Shown: positions 16,258 to 23,596 of the stretch, one piece after another
Numbering within the stretch: the first letter of the stretch is position 1
Layout of the letters: each line of letters begins with the position of its first letter
Assembly: GCA_021776805.1 (NCBI GenBank)
Contig: JAJFFD010000210.1
Location: 70,908 to 116,818 of the forward strand
DNA from: Planctomycetota bacterium
Lineage (GTDB): Bacteria; Planctomycetota; UBA1135; UBA2386
Direction of reading: 5' to 3'
Length of the DNA: 45,911 nucleotides
Translations under genes and position numbers: made by a program
Notes under the pieces: model-generated
The model's input: only the letters and a program-made list of their open reading frames with translations
Databases searched by the model: none
Told to the model about the DNA's origin: nothing

Positions 16258-17522
16258 AGCTACCAAAGGTCGAGGTGGTCGAGTTGAAGAACGGCTTTCG
16301 TGCCTTCTTGCTCGAACGCCACAATCTGCCCATCGTCGCCACGGTCCTCTGGTACCAAGTCGGTGCGCGCGATGAGCTGAGCGGCGAAACGGGTCTCTCC
16401 CACTTCCTCGAACACATGATGTTCAAGGGCAGCAGCCGCTATGCGAAGGGGGAGATCGACCTGCTGACCAGCAAGATGGGTGGGAGCAACAATGCCTTCA
16501 CCGATTGCGACGCTACGGCCTACTACTTCACCCTGGCCGCGGATCGCTGGGAGACTGCCCTCGAAATCGAGGCCGATCGCATGCAGGGTTGCCTACTCGA
16601 CGCCGAGGAGTTTGCTGCTGAGAAGCAGGTCGTGCTCGAAGAACTGGCCATGGGTGCGGATGATCCCTGGCGACGACTCTTCGAAGCGATCGAAACCCTG
16701 TCCTATCAGGTGCACCCCTACCATCATCCGGTCATCGGTTGGAAGCAGGACTTGGAGCGACTGAGCGTTGCAGGAATGCGTTCCTACTACGAAAGGTGCT
16801 ATGGACCCAATCGCGCCTTCCTGGTAGCTGCAGGCGACTTCGATCGCAAAGCGGCAAGCAAGCGCATCAAGGATCTCTTTGGTGCATTGCAGCCGGTCGA
16901 AGAGAGATCGCCGGTCCTGGCTGAGCCAGAAACTCGAGATGAGCGGCGACTCTTGCTCAAGGACCCCGGCAGCTTGACGCGCATCTGCATGGCCTGCAGA
17001 ACCTGCAAGATGGGCGAGCGTGATGACTTCGTCCTGGATCTGATCAGCACTCTGCTGGGATCCGGGCGCAGTAGTCGACTTCACGATCGCCTGGTCACGC
17101 GCGAGAATCTCGCCAGCTCAGTAACCGTCTGGAACGAAGTGCGCTTCGATCCGGGCTTGTTCTGGGTGGCTGCCGAGTTGGTAGGCGATGCGGAGGCGCA
17201 GCAGGTCGAAGAGATCATCCGCGAAGAGCTCCTTGGCCTGGTTCGCAGGGGTCCATCGGCGGCTGAATTGCGCCGTGCTCGCATGCAGATACTCGCCAAC
17301 TATCTTCATGAGAGCGAAACCGTCCTGGATTCAGCCCTGCGCATCGCTCGCTTCGAGGGCCTGGCTCAGGGAGGTCACAAACTCTTGAGGAAGGCCATCG
17401 GGATTTACGAAGGAGTATCCGCCAGCGAGATCAAGGCGGTGGCGAAGCGCTTCTTTGCTGAAGGTAGTTGGAACATCGTTTGGTCGATTCCCGAGGAATC
17501 GGTGAAGCAGGGTCGAGCTTGA
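16254..17522 (+). CDS. M16 family zinc metallopeptidase, catalytic subunit
   Basis: This is a pitrilysin/MPP-type peptidase. The inverted zinc motif HxxEH is intact (H50, E53, H54 in GLSHFLEHMMFKG), with the downstream glutamate region at about 118-130 (EEFAAEKQVVLEEL). It has the usual two-lobed M16 length of 422 residues, and no signal peptide is seen. The start is TTG 16254, overlapping the rluB stop as TTGA, and no ATG start fits. It is directly coupled to the second M16 gene. The two likely form a heterodimer like MPP alpha/beta or the PqqF/PqqG-type pairs, where one subunit carries catalysis. The substrate is unknown. Confidence 0.9.
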   Translation: MKLPKVEVVELKNGFRAFLLERHNLPIVATVLWYQVGARDELSGETGLSHFLEHMMFKGSSRYAKGEIDLLTSKMGGSNNAFTDCDATAYYFTLAADRWETALEIEADRMQGCLLDAEEFAAEKQVVLEELAMGADDPWRRLFEAIETLSYQVHPYHHPVIGWKQDLERLSVAGMRSYYERCYGPNRAFLVAAGDFDRKAASKRIKDLFGALQPVEERSPVLAEPETRDERRLLLKDPGSLTRICMACRTCKMGERDDFVLDLISTLLGSGRSSRLHDRLVTRENLASSVTVWNEVRFDPGLFWVAAELVGDAEAQQVEEIIREELLGLVRRGPSAAELRRARMQILANYLHESETVLDSALRIARFEGLAQGGHKLLRKAIGIYEGVSASEIKAVAKRFFAEGSWNIVWSIPEESVKQGRA

Positions 17523-18784
17523 AGGCTATCCAGCTACGTATCGGTGAACGCGTGCTGGGCAATGGCCTCTGTGCCCTCGCCGTCCAGAACCCCGGAGTCG
17601 AAACCATGGCGGCGGGGATTTCCCTGCGCCTGAGCCAGGTCGATGAGACCGCCAGTGAGGTGGGTCTCGCGCATTTGGTGGGCAACTGCCTCGATGAAGG
17701 CAGCAAGAAGCGCGATGACCTGGCCATGGCGAAGGCCACCGAGGCATTGGGTGCGGGCTTCGATGGTCACAGCAATGGTGGCAGCATTCATGGGCCGGCC
17801 GGGCATGCGGCCAAGATTCTGGCGCTACTTCGCGAGTTCGTCATGGCGCCCGCCTTCCCGGCAGGCAACCTGAAGCGCGTCAAGTCGGAGGTGCTGAGCG
17901 CGATCTTGGAAGAGAACGACGATGCGCGCTCGGTTGCCCGGCGACGCTTCTATGCGGAGATCTATGGGGATCACCCACTGGCCCGGCCACAGTTCGGGTC
18001 TGCGGAGGCAGTCGCGAGTCACGGTCCGGCGAAGTTGCGTCGTTTTCATCAGCGCTGGTATCGCCCTGCCCATGGTTACCTAGTGATGGTCGGTCCCGAT
18101 CCGGTGAAGAAGAGCCTCGATCTCCTCGAAAAGAGATTCGCCAGTATCAAGAAGTCGGGGCAGGATCGCGTTTCGCACGCGGATCCAGCGCTGCCCGCGA
18201 AGCGCCGTGAAGTGCATATTCAGATGAAGCGGGAGCAGGTGCATGTGTTCCTGGGACACCTGGGAGTTCGCCGCGATCATCCGGACTTCTATGCCCTGCT
18301 AGTCATGGACCACATTCTGGGAACTGGGCCCGGCTTCACTTCGCGGATCAGCAAGAGGTTGCGTGATGATGAGGGGCTCTGCTACGCGGTAAACGCGGAG
18401 ATCGCTGGATCGGCAGGTGTGCACCCGGGCACTTTCTGCGCCTACATCGGCACCTCACCCGAGCACCGCAAGAAGGCTATCGCCGGCTTTCTGGAGGAGA
18501 TGCGCAGAATGCAGGACAGCCTACCCAGCGCCCAGGAGCTGGCCGACGTGCAGGAGTATCTCACCGGCAGCTTTGTCCTGCATCTCGAGCGGAATCTGAG
18601 CCTGGCGAACTACGCGATCTCCACCAAGCGCTTCGGACTGGGCTTTGACTACCTGCTTAGATACTCGGATATCATTCGCAGCGTCACCCGCCAGGACGTG
18701 CAAAGGGTTGCTCAGAGCCACCTGTATCCAGGCCGTGTGCTGGTCGTGAGCGCCGGGCCTGCGGGCAAGCCCGGCGCGCGCTAG
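17519..18784 (+). CDS. M16 family peptidase-like protein, non-catalytic partner
   Basis: This has the same M16 fold and length (421 aa), but the zinc motif is degenerate. At the position of HxxEH the sequence reads H52-L-V-G-N56 (VGLAHLVGNCLDEG), so the catalytic glutamate and second histidine are gone. The C-terminal lobe retains family features (LLVMDHILGTGPGFTSRISKRLRDDEGLCYAV, the substrate-cradling RxxxxxxLxY-like segment). It should act as the structural partner of the upstream catalytic subunit. The start is TTG 17519, overlapping the upstream stop; this removes 17 unlikely N-terminal residues that would be read from an ATG inside the previous gene. The 3' end overlaps the convergent permease gene by four bases. 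Confidence 0.87.
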   Translation: MKAIQLRIGERVLGNGLCALAVQNPGVETMAAGISLRLSQVDETASEVGLAHLVGNCLDEGSKKRDDLAMAKATEALGAGFDGHSNGGSIHGPAGHAAKILALLREFVMAPAFPAGNLKRVKSEVLSAILEENDDARSVARRRFYAEIYGDHPLARPQFGSAEAVASHGPAKLRRFHQRWYRPAHGYLVMVGPDPVKKSLDLLEKRFASIKKSGQDRVSHADPALPAKRREVHIQMKREQVHVFLGHLGVRRDHPDFYALLVMDHILGTGPGFTSRISKRLRDDEGLCYAVNAEIAGSAGVHPGTFCAYIGTSPEHRKKAIAGFLEEMRRMQDSLPSAQELADVQEYLTGSFVLHLERNLSLANYAISTKRFGLGFDYLLRYSDIIRSVTRQDVQRVAQSHLYPGRVLVVSAGPAGKPGAR

Positions 18785-19917
18785 GCAGGTTGGTTGTCGA
18801 TCCCTGGCTCGGTGACGTCCTGCTTATAGCGAATCGCATAGCCGAAGAGGTAGTTCACGATCGGCAGCCCAAGCACCAAGCCCCAGACTCCGAAGAGTTT
18901 GCCGCCGATGGTCAGGACCATCAGCACGAGCACCGCATTCATGCGCAGGTGATGACCGAAGATCCGTGGGTTCAGGAAGTAGGCCTCGATGAAGTGGATG
19001 ATCAGGATCAACCCGAGAGCCAAGAGCATCAATTGCAGGCCTTCTTGGGAGAGCGCTTCAAGGCAGATCGGAGTCGAGCTCAGGAAGACCCCGGCCACGG
19101 GGATGAAGCTGCAGAGGAAGACGATCAGAGCCAGGAAGACAAGATTCGAGGTAATGCCCAGGAAGTACAGCCCGATGGAGGTGAGGATCGTGTTGAGCAG
19201 GGCGATGAAGAGTTGTGCTTCGAGAGCTCGGCCTAGTACCAGCCCAAAGCTGGAGATGGTTTCGCCGGCCTCCTCATAGATGAAGCCCAGCTTGGTTTTG
19301 GCCAAGCCTTGAACGCCCTTGCTGAGCTTCGGCAGATCCAAGACGATGAGGAAGGAGAAGAGCAGGGAAAGTAGGATCGATGAGGTGATCCCGATGATGG
19401 ATCCGCCCACAGTGGCCATGAACTCGAGCGCCGTCGTGGTTGGGTCGGTCTCTGTGCCGGCTTGCGTGTCGGATCCGCCGAACATGTAGACGCGCAGGTA
19501 CTCTTCCGTCGATCCTGAGTAGAGGGCACCCTTTGGTAGAGAGTCCTGAAGGGGTTCTTTTATCTGCCTGTCGAAGGCCTCGAGGTAGACCGGGTAGCTC
19601 TTGATCAGTTCGCGGCCCTGCCCCTCGATCTGTGGCGTGACGAAGATTCCCAGAGTCACGAGTGTGCCGATGAACACGGTCGACACCAAGACGACGCGCT
19701 GTGCTCGGCTCGCGATTCGGTGTGCGAGTCCCTGCACACCGTGCTCCAGCACATAGGCGAAGACGAAGGTCAGGAAGAGCAGCAGGAAGAAGGGCCGCAG
19801 CAGATAGATGATCCCGGCCAGCAGGCCCCAGACGAAGGCGCGCGTCCCGAGGGAGAAGATGCGGTCCCAGGGAGGCGGCAGGGGATTGTTCGTGTCGGGC
19901 TTCGTCCCGTCGACCAT
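18781..19917 (-). CDS. AI-2E (PerM/TqsA) family membrane transporter
   Basis: The protein has 378 residues with a short Pro-rich N-terminus, then helices in the typical order: two near the start (AFVWGLLAGIIYLLRPFFLL, LLFLTFVFAYVLEHG), one at about 70-90, a long soluble segment and a C-terminal block of helices. That block holds the conserved SLLFSFLIVLDLP and VFLCSFIPVAGVFLSSTPIC. These proteins include TqsA (autoinducer-2 export) and Na+/H+ antiporter-like members, so the substrate cannot be assigned. It is transcribed towards the M16 pair. The nearest upstream gene on the same strand is the ArsM-like methyltransferase, ending 52 bases away. Confidence 0.87.
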   Translation of the reverse strand: MVDGTKPDTNNPLPPPWDRIFSLGTRAFVWGLLAGIIYLLRPFFLLLFLTFVFAYVLEHGVQGLAHRIASRAQRVVLVSTVFIGTLVTLGIFVTPQIEGQGRELIKSYPVYLEAFDRQIKEPLQDSLPKGALYSGSTEEYLRVYMFGGSDTQAGTETDPTTTALEFMATVGGSIIGITSSILLSLLFSFLIVLDLPKLSKGVQGLAKTKLGFIYEEAGETISSFGLVLGRALEAQLFIALLNTILTSIGLYFLGITSNLVFLALIVFLCSFIPVAGVFLSSTPICLEALSQEGLQLMLLALGLILIIHFIEAYFLNPRIFGHHLRMNAVLVLMVLTIGGKLFGVWGLVLGLPIVNYLFGYAIRYKQDVTEPGIDNQPA

Positions 19918-19969
19918 GGGGAAGTTCTAGCCTAGGGCTGTCCCTCACTCACCCTGATCCAGGCGAAAA

Positions 19970-21142
19970 TTAGCAGCAGCTATCGGGCTCGGGGCCGCAG
20001 CAGGCCGCAGAGCCATCGCCGCTGACAGAATCGTCTTCCCCCTTGGATTCGCGCGGATGGCGATTGCTGCCGCTTTCGTCTGCAAATGGCTCCGCGTCCT
20101 CGGGGCTCACTGCAGTCCGTGGCTCGATGTAGCTGAACAGCCCGGCATAGGGGGAGCCCTGCAAGAGCTGGAAGCTGCGATCGGAGACCGCCATACGCTC
20201 ACCGCGAAAAAACACCTGACCCGCATCGTCCGCTACCTGGCTGAAGGGGCCCATGTAGACCACCGCCTGCTTGCGATCCAAGTCTTCGGCGGCCTTCGCC
20301 TTGAAGGCCTGCACGGTCATGGCGCGAAACTCGATGCCCTGGACCGTCTGCCAGGGCTTCTCGTCCCGGCTCATGATCTGCATGCCGTGGAAGCCCGCCT
20401 CCTCGAAGGCCTCGAGGAAGTGATCCTCCCTGTAGGCGCCGCTGATGCAGCCTGACCAGAGCTCCGGATCGGCCTGCATTTCCGCGGGGATGTCCTCATC
20501 GGAGACGATATCCGAGATGGCCACCCGGCCACCGGGCTTCACTACTCGGAAGATCTCGCGGAAGAGCTGTGGCTTGTCCTCCGGGCGCACGAGATTGAGC
20601 ACGCAGTTGGAGAGGACCACATCAACCGAGGCATCGGGGATCATGGGCTTCTGGTCGCGGAGCTGCGCTTCGACCTGGCGCATGGCGAGCCAGCTGTCCG
20701 GGCTGTCGACTGGCGCGGCGGCGAGCTCCTTGGCGAGGAGATCCAGATCCAGACGCAGGTCTTGGATCATGCCGCGGCGGTAGCTCACATTGTCGTGGCC
20801 GACCTTTGCGGCGATCTCCTGGTGGTGCTGCTTGGCGAGAGCCAGCATGTCCGTGTTCATGTCGACGCCGATGACATGTCCATTCGCTCCGGTGATCTGG
20901 GCGGCGATCCAGCAGACCTTGCCGGCGCCGGAGCCCAGGTCGAGGACCCTGTCCCCGGGTCGCACATAGGGCGTCGGATCCCCGCAACCGTAGTCGCGCT
21001 CGAGGATCTCCTTGGGGAGCACCGAAAGGTAGGCCGGATCGAAGGAGCTTGGGCAGCAGAGGGCCTCTTCGCGGGCCTTCGCACCTTCTGAATAGCGGTT
21101 GATGACGGACTCTTCGACGTTGCTAGCTGATCGGGGATTCAT
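19970..21142 (-). CDS. arsM: ArsM-like SAM-dependent (arsenite) methyltransferase
   Basis: Motif I of a class I methyltransferase is VLDLGSGAGK at residues 67-75, followed by GVDMNTDML. The three cysteines used by ArsM to bind As(III) are in the right contexts: C53 in YGCGDP, C180 in SNCVLNLV and C232 in SGCISGAY, plus C29/C30. Compared with classical ArsM it has an insertion at about 130-170 (DLRLDLDLLAKELAAAPVD) and a further C-terminal domain. It ends in a Cys-rich tail (CCGPEPDSCC) that could hold metalloid. These extras are known from long ArsM relatives, some tied to arsenosugar synthesis; no radical SAM partner lies in the window. Arsenic methylation is likely but unproven. Confidence 0.75.
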   Translation of the reverse strand: MNPRSASNVEESVINRYSEGAKAREEALCCPSSFDPAYLSVLPKEILERDYGCGDPTPYVRPGDRVLDLGSGAGKVCWIAAQITGANGHVIGVDMNTDMLALAKQHHQEIAAKVGHDNVSYRRGMIQDLRLDLDLLAKELAAAPVDSPDSWLAMRQVEAQLRDQKPMIPDASVDVVLSNCVLNLVRPEDKPQLFREIFRVVKPGGRVAISDIVSDEDIPAEMQADPELWSGCISGAYREDHFLEAFEEAGFHGMQIMSRDEKPWQTVQGIEFRAMTVQAFKAKAAEDLDRKQAVVYMGPFSQVADDAGQVFFRGERMAVSDRSFQLLQGSPYAGLFSYIEPRTAVSPEDAEPFADESGSNRHPRESKGEDDSVSGDGSAACCGPEPDSCC

Positions 21143-21245
21143 GGCGGCGCCATGCTACGGTTCTGGGCCCCGGCTGTGCCCGGGAAATGCCCTCTGATTG
21201 ATCCGCGTAGCGGCTACAACCGTGGCCTATGGAGTGGTTGCAGGC

Positions 21246-22610
21246 ATGAAGTTGTTGGTTGTGGATGTGGTCGGGCTGCGCCCCTGCGATCTCGACCAGG
21301 CACCGAGAATCCGTGAGCTCTCCCGCGAAGGCTTCATGGCACCGATGGAGACGGTATTTCCGGCTCTTACCTGCAGCGTACAGGCCACATGGCTGACGGG
21401 CCTGCATCCCAATCAGCATGGCATCGTCGCCAATGGCTGGTACTTCCGGGACCTGGCCCAGGTCATGTTCTGGCGCCAGGCCAATCAGCTCATCCAGGGC
21501 GAGAAGGTCTACTCAGCAGCGGCTCGACAGGACCCGGCCTTTACCTGCGCCAAGATGTTCTGGTGGTTCAACATGTACGCCCCGGTGGAATGGTCGGTGA
21601 CCCCCCGCCCGGAGTACTGGGCCGATGGACTCAAGAAGCCGGGTCTGTACAGCGAGCCACCGGAACTCGCTGGCGATCTGCAGGGCCAACTGGGGGCCTT
21701 TCCGCTCTTCCAGTTCTGGGGTCCGGGAGCGGGCATCGCCAGCAGTCGGTGGATTGCCGATGCATCCCTCGCCGTCATGCGGGAGCGGGATCCATCTCTG
21801 GCCTTGGTCTATCTGCCGCATCTGGACTACGACCATCAGCGCTTTGGGCCCGAGGACCCTCGTTCCAAGGCAGCTGTCGCTGAGGTCGATCGAGAGGTTG
21901 GCCGACTCATCGATCACGCTCGCGCAGTGGGCGCTGAAGTGATGATCCTCTCCGAGTACGGCATCGAAGAGGTTACTCGGCCAATCTTCATCAATCGCTT
22001 TCTTCACGAGAGAGGGCTGTTGCGTGTGCAGGAGACCAGCCATGGCCAGCTCCTGGATGCAGGGGCGTCCAAGGCCTTTGCGGTGGCAGACCATCAGATT
22101 GCGCATCTGTACCTGGGGGCCGGTGCGTCGATTGCGGACATCAAGGCTTTGGTCTCTGGCTTGGAGGGTGTGGCCGAGGTCTTGGATCGTGAGGAGCAGG
22201 CGCGGCTGCACATCGATCACGAGCGCAGTGGTGATCTACTGTGCATCGCGGCGCCCGGCACTTGGTTTGCCTATCATTACTGGCTCGAGGAGAGCCGCCG
22301 CCCTGACTTCGCCAACACGGTGGACATTCATCGCAAGCCAGGCTACGACCCGACCGAACTCTTCCTGGATCCTGGGATCTCATTCCCCAAGCTGCGCATC
22401 GTGAAGAACCTGCTGAAGAAGAAGCTGGGTTTTCGCTATCTCATGGATGTGATCGGCACCGATCCCGGTTTGGTCAGGGGAAGTCATGGGCGGCTTCTCG
22501 AGGACCCGCAGGCTGGCCCTCTGTTCATCTCTTCGTCCAAGCGAGCTGAGTCGGGCAGCGTCCACGCCAGCGAGGTGTCGGCGCGCATTCTCGCTGCCCT
22601 GGCGCCTTGA
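21246..22610 (+). CDS. Type I phosphodiesterase / nucleotide pyrophosphatase-like protein
   Basis: This 454-residue protein has the alkaline phosphatase/NPP superfamily core. D7 in LLVVDVVG and nucleophile T42 in FPALTCSVQATWLTG are followed by the NPP-like HPNQHGIVANGWYFRD. Metal ligands include D and H in HLDYDHQRFG (near 195) and H in AVADHQIAHLYL (near 282). The usual SDHG metal motif is SEYG (SEYGIEEV, near 237), so two ligand positions are changed. That variant seems typical of a subfamily, but it makes the metal site unusual. The start is ATG 21246; the upstream open extension lacks similarity. The real substrate is unknown. It is divergent from arsM and 35 bases upstream of the selenoprotein gene. 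Confidence 0.78.
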   Translation: MKLLVVDVVGLRPCDLDQAPRIRELSREGFMAPMETVFPALTCSVQATWLTGLHPNQHGIVANGWYFRDLAQVMFWRQANQLIQGEKVYSAAARQDPAFTCAKMFWWFNMYAPVEWSVTPRPEYWADGLKKPGLYSEPPELAGDLQGQLGAFPLFQFWGPGAGIASSRWIADASLAVMRERDPSLALVYLPHLDYDHQRFGPEDPRSKAAVAEVDREVGRLIDHARAVGAEVMILSEYGIEEVTRPIFINRFLHERGLLRVQETSHGQLLDAGASKAFAVADHQIAHLYLGAGASIADIKALVSGLEGVAEVLDREEQARLHIDHERSGDLLCIAAPGTWFAYHYWLEESRRPDFANTVDIHRKPGYDPTELFLDPGISFPKLRIVKNLLKKKLGFRYLMDVIGTDPGLVRGSHGRLLEDPQAGPLFISSSKRAESGSVHASEVSARILAALAP

Positions 22611-22611
22611 C

Positions 22612-22641
22612 CATTCTGAGGACTTGGCGAGAATGAAGTCC
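22612..22641 (+). promoter_or_regulatory. Two mutually exclusive stems in the leader of the selenoprotein gene
   Basis: CATTCT (22612-22617) is complementary to AGAATG (22630-22635), and GGACTT (22620-22625) to AAGTCC (22636-22641). The arms interleave, so only one 6-bp stem can form at a time; the loops are too short for a normal pseudoknot. The second stem ends four bases before the ATG and would cover the ribosome-binding region. This could be a translational switch, or chance. Confidence 0.3.
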
Positions 22642-22645
22642 AGTG

Positions 22646-23587
22646 ATGATTAATCCCATGCGAAGACGAGTGCTGCAATTCGGAATCATCGGCCTGACTG
22701 CCTGTCTCGGTAGCCTCCCGGCGCAGGACAAGGAACAGGAGCGGCTGATTCGCCAGCGCGAGCAGAAGCTCAAGGCCAACTTTCTCAAAAAGGCTGATTG
22801 GATCACGGACTACGACCAGGCACGGGCGAAGGCGAAGCAGGAAGACAAGATGATCTTCGTGTACTTCACCCGCAGCTATGCCCCTTGAAGCCCTTGCACA
22901 TCCCTGGAGAGCGGTGCGCTCTCCGACAAGGACTTCCCCAAGTTTGCCAAGCAGGTCGTGCTCTTTCTGCACAACACTTCACGGGTAGCGGACGAACCAT
23001 ACCCGAGGCTTCTGCATGAGAAGGACGGGTCGGGGTTTCCGACCCTTGCCTTCCTCGACAGCGATGGCGGGGTTCTCAGCCGTCCGCGCAGTCGGACCGT
23101 GGAGGCATTCAAGGAGACCCATGCTCTGCTGGAAAACTGGCTCGATGCCAAGGCCAAAGTCGATGCGGGTGACAAGTCTGCGGTCTTCGCCTACTTGTCC
23201 ACGGGCATCCCATTGAAGCGGGTCAATCAATTCCAGGCGGAGCAACTCCGCGACAGCACGCCGGACTTGAGTGAGAAGCAGAGGAAGGAAATCGATTCTC
23301 TGATTCTCAGTCTTGAAGTCGATCACATCGTCACCCTCGAGGGCCACGACCTTGCGCTTGCGGGTCCCAAGCTCCTGGCCTTCTTGGAGGCGGACAGGGT
23401 TCCTGCGGATGGCGTGGCCCTGGGTTTCTACGATGTGCTCATGAACTACGCGGCTCAGGAGGGCGACCGCAAGCTCTTCGTGGAATGCCTGCGGGCATCG
23501 AAGAAACGCTTCGGCAAGATCCAGAGCTACCGCAAGTACTTCAAGGATCGCGAGGCGCAGGCCAAGAAGATCAGGAAGCCGCGCTAG
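22646..23587 (+). CDS. Exported thioredoxin-like selenoprotein (UxxC), in-frame TGA = Sec81
   Basis: One reading frame runs from 22646 to 23587 and is broken only by TGA at 22886-22888. Reading it as selenocysteine gives VYFTRSYAP-U-KPCTSLESG, a UxxC redox motif (Sec81, Cys84) at the usual thioredoxin site after a hydrophobic strand (KMIFVYF). It is followed by a cis-Pro strand (SGFPTLAFLDSDGG) and helix. A SECIS-like hairpin follows the TGA. The N-terminus is an export signal (MRRRVLQFGIIGLTACLGSL) with a twin-arginine-like start; the LTAC sequence could be a lipobox. A helical domain of unknown role fills 155-313. GTG 22643 or ATG 22658 are alternative starts. The likely role is thiol-disulfide or peroxide chemistry in the periplasm; the substrate is unknown. 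Confidence 0.85.
22892..22931 (+). promoter_or_regulatory. SECIS-like element downstream of the Sec TGA
   Basis: The lower stem is CCTTG (22892-22896) with CAAGG (22927-22931). The upper stem is GGAGAGC (22906-22912) with GCTCTCC (22918-22924), a perfect 7 bp around loop GGTGC; a further C-G pair would leave a GTG triloop. An asymmetric internal loop separates the two stems. The apical loop begins 24 bases after the TGA, inside the 16-37 range described for bacterial SECIS elements, and carries the G/GU needed for SelB binding. It lies inside the coding sequence, as expected for bacteria. Confidence 0.8.
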
Positions 23588-23596
23588 ACAGCTGCC

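Noticed and set aside
22612..22641. H-type pseudoknot in the selenoprotein leader
   Set aside because: The loop that must cross the first stem has zero bases, so both stems cannot form together; listed as alternative stems.
22643..22888. An 81-codon protein ending in TGA, and a separate gene starting at 22958
   Set aside because: Both are in one frame and together make a full thioredoxin-like protein. The TGA is at the redox site and a SECIS-like hairpin follows, so two genes or a pseudogene is less likely.
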